Shown piece after piece: positions 34,006 through 45,638 of a stretch of 64,000 nt of DNA. The notes under the pieces were generated by a model. It had not been told where the DNA came from. It ran no database searches and worked only from the letters and a program-made list of their open reading frames with translations. Position 1 is the first letter of the stretch. Each line of letters opens with the position of its first letter. The stretch is from NCBI GenBank assembly GCA_030272585.1, contig BSYQ01000004.1, positions 4,030,001 to 4,094,000 on the forward strand. The letters are read 5' to 3'. The stretch is from Bryopsis sp. KO-2023. Its lineage: Eukaryota; Chlorophyta; Ulvophyceae; Bryopsidales; Bryopsidaceae. The translations under genes were made by a program, and so were the position numbers.

Positions 34006-37000
34006 ATGTCAGAAGAAAGCGGGGGTGGTAAAAACCAAGACAAGAAAGGTTCTCCATCGATGGTTGCCGCGAAAACGCTATCTTCCAGCATAAACGCTGC
34101 CCCTTTCGTCCCTCCCAGTTTTTCTGGCAACGGAAGTGCGGAATTGACGACGCCCAGAGGGACTCCTCTGATCGAACCACGGCGAAGGGGCAACACGATT
34201 CACGGATTCAGTCTGGACGCACCCGAATTTGTCCCGTCTTCATCAGGTGATATATTCGCATGGGGGAGCAACGCTTCTTTGTCGAAATCCCGAGTTTCTG
34301 CGCGCTCCTTTTGTTTTTCAGAAACTTGTCTGTCTCCTCCTCGATAAGATACCCCCCTCCGTTGGGGCGTTGGACAGGAGGTTGGTTCGGGGGCCGAGAA
34401 AAGGCCCAACAAAAAATCGGGTGAACTTTTTGGAAGCCCCGAAAAAGCAGATTCAAGGAGCATGACAGGAAATGACTAAGAGACTTTTTTTTTTCTCCTT
34501 CTGGAACTGCTTTCCTGTTCTCCAGGCAGTGGGGTTTCGCTGGCTCAAGCTGCAGTGACTGCCACCCCTTTCGTCCCCCGAGCCTCTGGGCGAGCACAAG
34601 AAAGCAATGTTGGATCCAAAGCAAAACTCTCTCCCGATGCAGCTGCATTCGTCCCCAGAACCACAGCCCAAGATGGGTTCGAGTCTCCTAAAAGAACTGA
34701 AGCAACAAGGTGCTTTAAAAATACATATTTTTTTACTTTTCTTTGACGAAGCGAAGGTCACAGTTTTTGTTTCTTTTTGGAATGCTACCAAAATGTCTTG
34801 GACAGGGTTCATCGATCATAAATTATTTTTGTTTTGCATCCCAATTTCTGGCAATGGATCCACTTCCTACTTGACGATGGTTTATTATTGGAACAAAGCA
34901 GCAAAAACTTGTTTTTCTTCAAGGTTGCATTTCTCAGTATTGCAAAAAACTTATGAACAAGAAGCAAATGAAAAAAATAAAATAAAAAAATGCGAAGCAG
35001 ACTGAGGAACGATAGGCCCCTTCCACCAAGCTTTTTTTTTTTCTGGAATTTATGTTTTTGGTGCTTCACATGAGGTTGGACAGGAAACTGCGTTGTCTAT
35101 CTTTGCAGTTACCAAACAGCAGTTACCAATGGTGGTGGAGGAGGAGGAGGTGGTAACGCTAGGCGGGGAGGGGAAGTGTTTCAAGATCCAGAGGGGGCTG
35201 TTGTCATAAGCATGGTGGGAAATCAAAGGAGAGGGGTCCCGAGGTACAGAAACAATTTATTCTAAGAATATAATTTAGAAAAGAAGCCTCGCACCCAATT
35301 TTTTACTGGAGGGAAGCCCTCCTGCACCCCTTTGGCTGCTTAAAAGCATTATGTAGATATAAACTTAGAAATTTCAGAAATGGTTTTGATGCTTACAAAC
35401 AACATACCCTGGTGGGAGTGCGCCCCCCCCCTTTTCCCCAAAAAGAAAAAGAAGATAGTATAATAATTATTAATAAAGAATTGTGCAGTTAAACCGTGAC
35501 AAGCTGGGTACATGAATGTTTCAATTTTTTTCAATTTTTTTTGAAAGGGGATCCAACGGCATGTACACATACACTCGAACGCCTCGGACCCCGGCAAAAC
35601 CTGCGTTCAGTGGATACAGCGTTCCTGCAGCTGGTGGTGGTAGATTTGGGGGGCGAGGCCGCAGCAGCAGGGCCCATCCCTTCAATCAATCCAATCCAAA
35701 TTCAGCTTTTTTGGTTTCCCCTGGGAAAATGCACTTGGCTTCTGAGTTCATGGGGGAACAGCTCAGAAGGGACATGCAGCAGCGAACGTACTTGTGCCAG
35801 GCACAGGTGATTTTTTAAATAGTTTTGTTGATGTAGGGGCGATGGTGATATATATATATTTAAATCATGTATTTTTTTTTTATTACTATTTTTTTTAGAG
35901 TAATGTCCATACTGCATGGTTGGAAAATGATGCCCACAGCTTGTTTAAAAAAAAAAGCCCAAGGGATTTTGCGAGAAGAAGCATCAGTTTTCGAAAGTAA
36001 AAACAATGAATAGTCAGGCACATCCATCCATCCATTTTTTATTTTTTTATTGTGTTCCCATAAAAAAATCCTGCAGTTTAGTGTTTAAACCTTGGACTTC
36101 GCTGGGTTGAAATTCGCAGCTGTCGGAAGAGGCTGCATCAGAAGTGTGCATCCCACCTTTGATCCAAAATTATCACTCCCTGTACCCCTTGGAAGACATG
36201 GGGCTGGCTTCGGAGCAACCCTCCATCAGCCTAGGCGTCCACACCTGCGTGATGAAAGGGGTCAGCATGGTCGACGGAGCCGCCTACACTCTCAGAAGAA
36301 TCAATGGTCGGGAGGTAGGCCCCCCTTTTTTTTTTTTTTTTCCTTTCCTTTTTTTCATTTTTCTTTCTGAAAAAAAACACAGAGAAATTGCATATGTTGG
36401 GGTCTGTTTCTGGAACACCACGTGAACATGCGGAAAATGAGGGTCCAAATTGCAACATGGAGGGCGGCCCGTCGATGTATTTTTGCATCAGCGTTTTAGC
36501 TGGACTGAGGAGATCGTGTGTTAGTGGAGGGTTTCTGATTGTCGGTATATTCTGTGCAGGTTCAGCCATCCCCTGCACTGTTGAAAAATGGTCATGATGC
36601 AGTGGATCGCTGGTCCACTGTATCCAACCACCCCAATCTTGTTGGTTTGAGGGGGGTGTTCGCCAGCAGTGAAATGTTGAATGTTTCGTCCCTCTTCTTT
36701 GTCCATGACTACCACCCAGGATCGGTAAACCATGTCGATCATTGAAAAAAAGCAGAGTAAAAAGGATATGGAAACCGATATAGATATTGGATGTGCAGAA
36801 TTTGGGGGTTTTAATAGTGCAGAATTAACTCCACCAAGGGAGAAAATGAGAAATAAAATAAATAATGAAAACAAAAACACATGGAATTTTCTCCCATGCA
36901 GCCCCAGTTACCTGTGCACTAGTAATACACATTCTGCTTCGAATTTCTGGGTGGAGAAAGCAGAGACAATTGCCTTCCCTCTGTCTTCACAATTCAAATT

Positions 37001-39329
37001 AAGGGAAAATCTGTCGAAAAATGAATTGAAAGAAGCTTGATAGGTGGGCAAGTGGGGGCAGTGTTTTGATTGTGCCGTGTGGCTGTTTTTGGAAAAAGGT
37101 CACGTTGCATTTTGCTCACATTCAAAATCAAACCGCCGCTGGAGAAGACCAGCTGTGGTCGTATTTGGTGCATATGGCAGCCGCCATTCGAGCGGTGCAC
37201 TCAGCGGGATTGGCGCTCCGGCCGGAGGGCCTCATGTCCACGCAAGTATGAAAATGTTACTGGAGATCTATTATTGATATTTTATCTTCTCCAGATTTTC
37301 ACATAGATTTTCAAGAAAAAACAAGAAACAGAAAAAAGAAAGGAATGATGTTCCAGTGGTCTCATCAAACCCAGGTCATTTTGTCATTTTCATTCTATTG
37401 TGTTTTTTTTTTTTGTAAAGGGGGGAGTGTGAAAAATCTGTGTCAAATTTGCAGCTTGGATAGAATGTATGGGAACGAGTGCAGTGTTTTTTTTTTCTTC
37501 GATTGCATGGGTTTGCTTGAAACATGGGCAGTGTCGGTGGTCCAGATTCTTCTGACGAGCAACGGTCGGCTCCGGATAAATTCGATTGGAATTTGCAATG
37601 TATTGGAGGGAGATCGCACTCAGAACCAAGATATCACACTGCTGCACCGACAAGATTTGACCGTAAGCTCAAAAAATCCTGGAATTAATGAGAACAAATA
37701 CGCAGCAAATTGGAGGTGGACGTCCCCCTCCCTGTCCAAAACAATAATGAAACATCAAGGAATTTTTTTTCCATGATTTGTGGCATCTTGGGGAGGTTCG
37801 TACCATGACAGGGGTGGATGGTAAAGATTTTGACGTATTTTGTTTTGCACGTCTCGTAGGCGTTAGGGAAATTGATGCTGAATCTGGCATGTGCTGGGAG
37901 AGACCCGGGTCTTTCCCCTCTGGATCATTGTGCGATCCATTACTCCATGGACCTCGTCAGATTGATCAGCTCCCTGCTGGCATCCGCTGAGGATGGGCAC
38001 TTGTCCTCGTGGAGGCACCTGGCAGCAGCGTTGAGCGACCGAAGTCTCGCGGCGCTCGACTCGGTCAACACTTACAACGATGGACTGGTGGGGGGGGAGA
38101 AAAAAAGTGGTGGTGGCCCAATGAAAATATGAGGAAACCTAAGTCCCCTTGAGTGGCAGCGAAGTTTGATGTAGGGTTATGAGCTTTATTGTTTTCGGAC
38201 TGACATTGGATTGCGATTGCATGCATGGTCAGATCAAAGAGATGGCAAAAGAAGTCGAAAACGGGAGGCTCATGCGTTTGATGGTGAAACTCGGAATGGC
38301 TAATGAGAGGGATGGAAATGGATTCGCGGTGAGTCCCAACCTTTTCCGTGATATATTTTTTTTGATATAAGCCAAGCCGGTCGAGTGTGTGCTTTTTTGC
38401 CGCCTGGATCTGTCTTTTTTGGGTTGGAGAGGCTGTGTTGGCAGCGTTTTTTTTCTTTTTGAATGGCATTATCGGAGGGAAATTAAGGATGGATGTTTGA
38501 TAGGACTCTCAATGGTCGGAGACGGGGGATCAATATCTGCTGAAGCTTTTCAGGGACTTTGTTTTTCATCAGACCACGGAAGAGGGGGTGCCCGTGATCG
38601 ATTGGGGGCATGTGATTGAATGTTTGAACAAGGTACCCATCGACTCTTTAGGCCAGCCGCCATTTTTGAATTTTTTTAAAAAATCCCCATTCTTTTTTTT
38701 CAACGTTTTCTGAATGCTGGTGCTTTCTCCAAACAGAAACTTTTTGAAAAGAAAGGGAATCTTTCGTTTCAACTTTTTTGTTGTTGTTGAAATGAAGCTG
38801 TTGTGAACCTATGGCATGTATGTGGAGATGAAAGGATGTATATTTTTTGGGCCTTGAATTTCAGTTGGATGCTGGGGTATCCGAGCAAATCATTCTGATG
38901 AGCCGGGATGAGAGATCCTTGCTGGTGGTTACATATGCAGACGTCAAGGTGGGGCACACCATCGAGGGGGATTTTTTATATATGTATTTCAAATAAAATA
39001 TGAAACAAATGTCGAGCGACTGACAGGCCCGTAGTGCAGCCCATCCACTGTGCAAGAGAGTGGTGTTGAAACCCATACGCTCCGGCGATATTAAACTGAG
39101 AGTCGCGTACTCGCGTAAAAAGCATACGCGCACCGCACTACTGGCTGTTATTTCCTGAGGGAAATGTGATTTTCGATGGAAGCTTCGCGGTAAGAAACGT
39201 TGGTTAATGAATGGATGGATGGTGTGTGCGTGTGTGCAGAGATGTCTGGAAACTGCGTATGCTGAACTGAAGGGCCAGGGGGATGCTTCCACAGCCAGCC
39301 CGCAAACTTCTTCCCTGAGGCACCCATGA
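34006..39329 (+). CDS. PAN3: PAN3, regulatory subunit of the PAN2-PAN3 poly(A) deadenylase
   Basis: Thirteen exons: 34006-34246, 34526-34709, 35109-35243, 35548-35806, 36120-36314, 36560-36724, 37099-37245, 37546-37662, 37860-38087, 38233-38328, 38504-38632, 38865-38948 and 39240-39329 (2070 nt, 689 residues). Residues 1-130 are disordered, with four AxxFVP PAM2-like motifs. A Gly-rich stretch follows, then the conserved [20 protein letters not shown]. The pseudokinase begins near YHSLYPLED and lacks canonical HRD/DFG motifs ([22 protein letters not shown]), as in PAN3. A coiled-coil segment ([20 protein letters not shown]) leads to the C-terminal knob domain with [33 protein letters not shown] and LISRDE-type [23 protein letters not shown]3 binds poly(A)-binding protein and recruits PAN2 for the first phase of mRNA deadenylation. 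No CCCH zinc finger is seen before residue 1; an upstream exon cannot be excluded. Confidence 0.93.
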
Positions 39330-40900
39330 TTATGAACCATCATATCTGGGGTCCCCTATTCTTTCGTCGTGCAGTTTTGGTTGGGCGTTTCGCCTTGAAA
39401 ATGATTGCGGTCCATATATCAAGAATGAAGATCAATAAAAAAAAAGGAACACATGCACTTTCCCTTTTCAGTTTTTCCCCCTTAAAAGTTGTGGAAACAA
39501 AAGGGGGGGGGGGGGGGAAGGGAGTGAGAGAGTTGTTGCTGGGAGGAAGAAAATTGAATGGATATTGGGATGGTTAAGTTTTGTTTTGGGGCAGGGGAAG
39601 GGGAAGCGGAAAAAAAAGAAAAGAGTTGCTTGCGTTGTGGGTTTTCTAAAGTCAGCAAAAGGGGGTTGGGGGGGGGGTACATGAAAGAGAAGGAAAGGGT
39701 GAAGGAAAATATGGGCTCTTTTGATTCTTTTCAGTTGTTTTTTTATTGTCCACGGGGAGGAAGTTTGACTCCCTGCTTGGAGCGGGGCAAATGTGTGATA
39801 TTGCATTTTTTTTTTCTGTTGTTGTTTATGCTTTTCCCCATTATGGGGAAGGGGGGGGGTTGGGAGGGTGCCATAAATATCCTTCACATTTGTGAATTTT
39901 GGAGTACTGATTTTTTCGTCGACAGAAATTCGACGAAGGTCAGCGGAATGGGGGTAAAAGAATGGGTTGGCGGGGCGCACATCCTGTTGTTTTTTTCTTT
40001 CTAAAAAATCGTTTTTTTTGTTGGGGGTTTAACAAAGATTTTCGACGCGTCAGGGAAGAACATGGAACGAGAAAGAAGGAAGAAAGAAAGAAAGAAAAGC
40101 GGGAAAAGAAAGGGAAAGGAAAAACAAAAAGGAAAAGGAAAAAAAAAAAAAAAGGAGGGCAAGCACAAGAAAATGGTTGTCACTATAGTTTTTGGAAGAG
40201 GTAACGGCAGGGATATCGGTAATTTAAAATGAAAGAAAAGGAGAAATATTTTGTGGGAAAGGAAAGCAGGGTATATCGGAGGAAAGCACCGACAAAAACA
40301 TTAAAAAAAATTAAAAAAACATAAAAAGAAAAGAAAAGAGACAAAAAAAAGGGGAAGGGAAATGAGAAGGGGAGATTTAAAGAAATTACAAAAAAAAAAC
40401 AAAAATAGGGATTTGGGAAATGGTGGGTCGAGTAAAAGAAAAGAAAAAAGAAAAAAAGTCTGTCCTCATGTCGAAGAAGAAAAAATGTATGAAAAAAAAA
40501 AAAGAAAAAAAGAAACAAAAAGTTATACGACCATCACTTTGTGCAGGTGAATGGAGTGGTGGAATACATATTGCACCAATATGTAAATGTCCGAGTTTTT
40601 GTGCTCATTTCCTGAGGCCCCTTTTCGGATTCGAAAACGGGTCTCCTTGTAAGACAAATTCTTAGCACTTGTTTTTTCATGATGCTTGGTATCAAATGGA
40701 CCATTTTCTTTTCTTTGTTCCCGATTTCGGGAAGAGGGGGGCCAGAGGGCAGAAAAAACCTTCTTGGGTCATATAATCTGTTACAATGCTGAATGGACAT
40801 TTCTCAGTGCCAGCCATTCTTTGCCAGAATGGCAAAAAGCCAGAAGTGTGTGTGTGGTGGTCTTGTCTGTACATCATCCTTTTGCTCCATAACTTTTTTT

Positions 40901-41000
40901 TTTTTTTTCAAAGGAAAATGAAACCATTTCGATGTGTCCAATATGGATTTTATTTTTTTTTCAAAGGAAAATGAAACCATTTCGATTTGTCCAATATGGA
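40901..41000 (+). repeat. Tandem duplication of about 50 bases
   Basis: Two copies (about 40901-40947 and 40953-41000) each read T-run, CAAAGGAAAATGAAACCATT, TCGAT, then GTCCAATATGGA. They differ at one or two bases, so the duplication is recent. Confidence 0.8.
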
Positions 41001-41929
41001 GCAACATTTCGAAGGCCTTTGCTGTATCCTAATATGATATGATGAAAAAATCAACCACTGTACATGTCTTGCTGTCGGATCTCCATCCTCTTTACACCCA
41101 ACTACTAAAGCCATCAACCTTTTTGCTTACATCTTTCATTGTGGCACTCCATCATAACACCAGTGGATTTGGAGCTCAGAAATAAACATCCCCGTCAACC
41201 TGACCTTTGCCTCCTTCCTTTCAGGCAACCTCCATCAATATGGGTACTAATCATTTTTGAATCACCCGTTTCCAATTTTCGGGTCCTTTTCAGGAGTCCA
41301 GTCCTGCACTGAATTCTTCACCACTCCCATCCAGGACAATTGCCATTTTTCTAGCCTCCGTCGATGTGCTGCACCCAGTTTTTTCTCCTTCCTTATTTGT
41401 GTTTGCAGGGGATCCCATTTTGCACATTTTGTCCAATTATGGATCAACACTCCATTCTGCACAAAAGGAACGAAAAAAAAATTCCCCACCAAAAAAAAAC
41501 AAAAAACATTCCCATTCAACATGAAGATATCACAATAAATTTGAGCACCAGCTGATTTGAAAAGAAAAAACGTTCTATTGAAAAAAAACAAAATCTGATT
41601 TTCCAACACCCCGTGGTGCTGCTGCAATATGAAAATTGTTTCTGGATCCCTGAGGTTTAGTCTCTTCACAAGAAAAAATATGACTTGATCCAAGACTAAT
41701 TAAAATCAGGAAAAGATATGCCTTCAAGCTTAATAATTAGAATGCTTTTTTCCAGTAATGTTTGTGAAACAATCACCTGACTCTCCCACAAGCATTCATG
41801 CACAGCCGGGTAGTCCAGAAAGAAAAAAAGATCATAACAGATTCGGGTCATCAAAAGGAAAATTTTGCCATTTACTTCACAAAGCGAGAGTAAAGCAGTT
41901 TGTCTTGAACGTTCCACAACTGTTGCCCT

Positions 41930-41997
41930 TGATATTGATATATTGATATATTGATATTGATATTGATATATTGATATTGATATATTGATATTGATAG
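41930..41997 (+). repeat. GATATT(GATATATT) minisatellite
   Basis: About eight tandem copies of the 6- and 8-base units GATATT / GATATATT. No function inferred. Confidence 0.8.
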
Positions 41998-42179
41998 ATA
42001 CCCCTTCTTGGCTATTGTGTCATTTTTTTTATACCTATTTGCAATATTTTTTACAATTTTTTTATGGCCCTTCGAGCAACTGGCCACAGTAAAACCTGGC
42101 GAAAGGAAGTCGACGATTGACAACCAAGAAATGATTGAATTGATTTTGCCTTGATTATGAAGGCTGAACAAAAGAGCAT

Positions 42180-42860
42180 TGACACGACTTAGTCCATCTT
42201 ACCGTGTTGAAATGATTTGATTTGAAGTAACGAATGAGAACATTAAACGAATGAGGAGTTTTAAGACAACTAGTACAAGGAAAAAATGGAAAGGAAGTAT
42301 TTTGACGGGTAACCTTGTGACTTGACGGGATAAAGTCCAACCACATGTGTTCTGCATGTGTGTTTATTACTGAAATTCGATACAACTTGATCTGATTCGA
42401 TTCAACAAGGTTGATTTGCATGATTTGATCCCAATGTGGGACAGCGACCAAGAAAGGTCCGAGTTAATTTGAAAAACTTGGAAACTGACGAAATCTTGTC
42501 TTCTTTTGTATTACTTTTTCACAAAAAATATTGGAACACAGCACAGTTCATTTATATTCTTTTCTCTTGTTTTTTTCCCTTTTTTTGAATTTCCTTTTCT
42601 TTTGTCCTTTTGTTTTCCATTTCTTCTTTTCTCCACCTTTTTTTTTTCCTCTCCTGTGATTTTCTTTCTCTTCTTTTCTTAAGTTTTTTTGCTGCTATCT
42701 TTTTACAGATGGGGGGGGAGGGTAAAAAAAATATTCAGTAATCCTACCAAAAACCAGGTGTGCATGCTCTCTAGAAAAGATATTATTGCTGCAAAAAACA
42801 GTCATCCACACATCTGCATGTACAGTTTCTCAAAATATACAATCGATCATGTACAAAATT
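42180..42860 (+). repeat. Segmental duplication, copy 1
   Basis: Shares a colinear series of blocks with about 43580-44100: GATCCCAA(T/C)GTGGGACAG, CGACCAAGAAAGGTC, an AACTCTTGTCTT-like block, then a (A/G)CATATTGGAA block, a long pyrimidine tract and a CATCNGNATGTACA block. Similarity is estimated by eye at 75-85 percent in the blocks. Confidence 0.65.
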
Positions 42861-42995
42861 TACAATCAGTAATGTACAAAATATACAATCGATAATGTAC
42901 AAAATATACGATCGATAATGTATACAATCAGTAATGTACAAAATATACAATCAGTAATGTACAATGATGTACAGTCGATATTCTACAAGAATATA
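42835..42995 (+). repeat. TGTACA-rich minisatellite 1
   Basis: About six imperfect copies of a roughly 25-base unit of the form AATGTACAAAATATACAATC plus GAT or AGT. The unit contains the palindrome TGTACA. Confidence 0.8.
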
Positions 42996-43579
42996 CAAAA
43001 CCAGGTCGGGAGTGATCACGCGGATGATCACAGATCCTTTCGGGCTTGGATTTCGCGTGTTGCTTTTTGATGTTTTTGATGCTTTTTGAAGAACGATAGA
43101 ACATATCATGTTAGCATTTTCACTTGATAAAAAGCACTCTTTTGGGTGCGCGTTAAATTTTTTGGATAGCTATCTTTTGAGAAAAACAAGGATAAGAGGG
43201 GGCAACTGCATACGCTTTAAGTTTTTCACCAAAGATGAAGGTCAGGAAAAGTTGACATTTGATACAAGTTTTGGAGCACTGAGGGGAAACACTTTGAATT
43301 CAATAATTTCTTGAGGGATAACTTTTTGTCCCGGTTAAAGACTCTTTTCTTGATGTCCCTTAATTTTTTGGAAATAAAAAAGAAGCGAAACACGAGCAAA
43401 CCTTAGACTTGATCCTGGTGTGACAATGATCTTTATTATACTTTTCTTTTGAAAATTCTTTTTTCGAAAGCGTTCGATTAATCGGTTGCTCTGATTTTTT
43501 ATTTTTTCCTTGATCTTGAACACGCGTTCACATTCGCGATGCTAACAATAGGGGGCATCCTTCACACCATCATGATTTG

Positions 43580-44100
43580 ACAGTTAAAACCAATAATTCA
43601 TTGAAGACATTTATAAAAATATTGAAACGAAACGACGAAGTGCAGCCATCTTGTGCAATGATTTGGTTTGATGCAACTTGATTTGATTTGATAACAGGGT
43701 TTTTTGTTTGCTCTGATCCCAACGTGGGACAGCGACCAAGAAAGGTCAAGGTTAACTTGAACTTGCACACTGATGAACTCTTGTCTTGTTTCATATCGCT
43801 TTCACGAAACATATTGGAAACTTTTTCCCCTCACTTTTCTGTACAATTTTTTTTTTTCTCTCCTTTTCCTCCTCCCTTTTTTTTTTTTTCTTTTCAGCCC
43901 GCTCTTTCTCTCTATTTGCATGTTTTATGAATTCCAATTTTTTTTTCCTATATTTCTTCCTTTCTAACTTTTTTTTGGATTTTACTTAAGTATCTTTTAA
44001 GGGGACGAACTGGTGATAAAAACATAGTGATCCTAGCTCACCGAAAATCTCCTGCAGGTTTTCATACACACATCCGTATGTACATTTTTTTTCGGGGCCT
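43580..44100 (+). repeat. Segmental duplication, copy 2
   Basis: Second copy of the segment at 42180-42860, about 1.35 kb downstream. The best-preserved block is 43713-43818. Both copies include a pyrimidine tract of about 150 bases, which may have mediated the duplication. Confidence 0.65.
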
Positions 44101-44152
44101 CTCTGTGAAGTTCTGGTCACGAGGGAAGAATTCATCCAGCCGTGACCATGTC

Positions 44153-44234
44153 CACTCTACCATCAACAACAAAAAAAAAACATTGTCATTTCACACTCTA
44201 CCATCAACAACAAAAAAAAAACATTGTCATTTCA
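44153..44234 (+). repeat. 41-base perfect tandem duplication
   Basis: Two identical 41-base copies (44153-44193 and 44194-44234), each beginning CACTCTACCATCAACAAC and containing an A run followed by CATTGTCATTT. Confidence 0.85.
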
Positions 44235-44345
44235 CAAGGCAACTGCCCCCGTTACATTTTTTCAAAGCACTGTGATCTTGAGATGTACCCTCATCTCACT
44301 CATGAACTCAACATGTTTTAATGGATGGAGTTTGGGATGAATTAC

Positions 44346-45638
44346 CTGAAGATGTTTGGTCGAATGACGCATGCACTTGCTTGCATGGTTTTCTGGGTAG
44401 ACTCCAAGGTATTTTGCATCTGACCAGCAATCTCTAACCCGGCATCCAATCCGAACAGCTGGATCCCATAAGCGTACAAACAATACTATACAAGAATGTA
44501 CAATTGGTATTATACAGAAATGTACAGTTAATACTATACAAGAATGTACAATTGGTAATGTACAGAAATATACACTTAATAATGTACAGAAATGTACAGT
44601 TGATATTGTACAAGTCTTTTCCTTCTTGTAGCCCATTCCACCCCTGGGTGCCCCAAACATCTGAGCACTGCTGCAGGAAGTCTTTCACAGCTCCACAGCC
44701 AGAAAGCATCCACGAAAAGGGGTGTTTCACTATTGACCATTTGCAGACCATGCAACCCAGAAGCCTTCAACAGGACCGGCCATACGTTCGATGCACCGAA
44801 ACTGAGCATCGAGTTCACCCTATTCAAGAAAACGATCGTTTTGGAAAAATTAAGAAAAGGAGATAGCAAGGATTGTTAACTAACGCACGCATTTTCAACA
44901 TACACACAGACACACAAAAGTATATACCCTTCCCATATATGGGAAGGGTGGTTTGCATTGGTGCTTTGTAACAATAAATCCAGGCACCATATATAGATAT
45001 ATATATATAGAGAGAGAGGACCCACCTTTCCTGGACACCTTTTTCGCTAAGCTCATGGCCACCTTCTTGAAGGTGATGGGCTGCAACTTTTGTAATGGCC
45101 ACCACACACTGAAAACGCCTAGAAACGCCGTGGATTGGTTCGACCACGTTCCGGTTTGCTTCGGGCTGGACCAAGCCAAGCCGTGCAGGCATGAACAAAA
45201 GTAAACCGCGTCGCCGCCGGTTAGATGGGCGAGACTGATGCGGATGTATCAGCGAGATCGCGAGCGTTGCCGACGAGAGTTACGTTCAGGTACCTTCGCG
45301 ATCCATCAAGTGTATCCTGTGACCGGTTTTCCCAACGATCACAACTCCGTCCGCCTCATGAATTCGTTTATCCACTCCTCCCCCCCTCACCTTTCTTCCT
45401 TCACGCTTCCCGCCAGCGTCTCGAATTCGCCTCTCTCGCGATCTCCCCGCAACCGTGACAACGGGATGATGGTTTTTCTTTCCCCGATGGGGGCATCCGA
45501 GACTTCTCCACGCAGCGCCCTGCCTTGAGGAGCTGGAGCGGAGAGTTTTTCGAGCATTTCCGGTGTTTTCGGCTCGGGGGTATCCTCCGAGCATACTCTC
45601 AGCAGTCGGCGCGACGGGGTCATTATGTCGATGACCAT
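44346..45638 (-). CDS. Unresolved minus-strand gene (candidate exons only)
   Basis: Candidate exons: 45391-45638 (ATG at 45638; Pro/Glu/Arg-rich, ends in a strong GTGAGG donor), 45026-45165, a segment starting at 44729, and 44346-44458 (a helical-looking segment, LFGLDAGLEIAGQMQNTLES, between good splice sites). Phases of the first two agree (2 to 2); the link between the third and the last could not be made in frame. The TGTACA minisatellite at 44485-44612 lies in what would be the third intron. I do not recognise the protein. Exons of a real gene are likely; the exact model is not reliable. Confidence 0.3.
44485..44612 (+). repeat. TGTACA-rich minisatellite 2
   Basis: About seven copies of a 17-18 base unit of the form (A/G)AATGTACAATTGGTAAT, alternating with a TACAGTTAATA variant. 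It shares the TGTACA core and flanking GATATT(C/G)TACAAG with the array at 42835-42995. On the minus strand it stays open as a repeated 12-residue pattern, NCTFLY..., probably by chance. Confidence 0.75.

Larger units (their letters stand above)
39330..44340. other. Gene-poor, repeat-rich 5 kb region
   Basis: No splice-supported gene recognised. 39430-40530 is purine-rich on the plus strand (long GA/G/A runs). From 40900 on there are tandem and dispersed duplications, listed separately. Several frames of 60-110 codons are open but their composition follows the homopolymers, not a protein. Confidence 0.5.
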
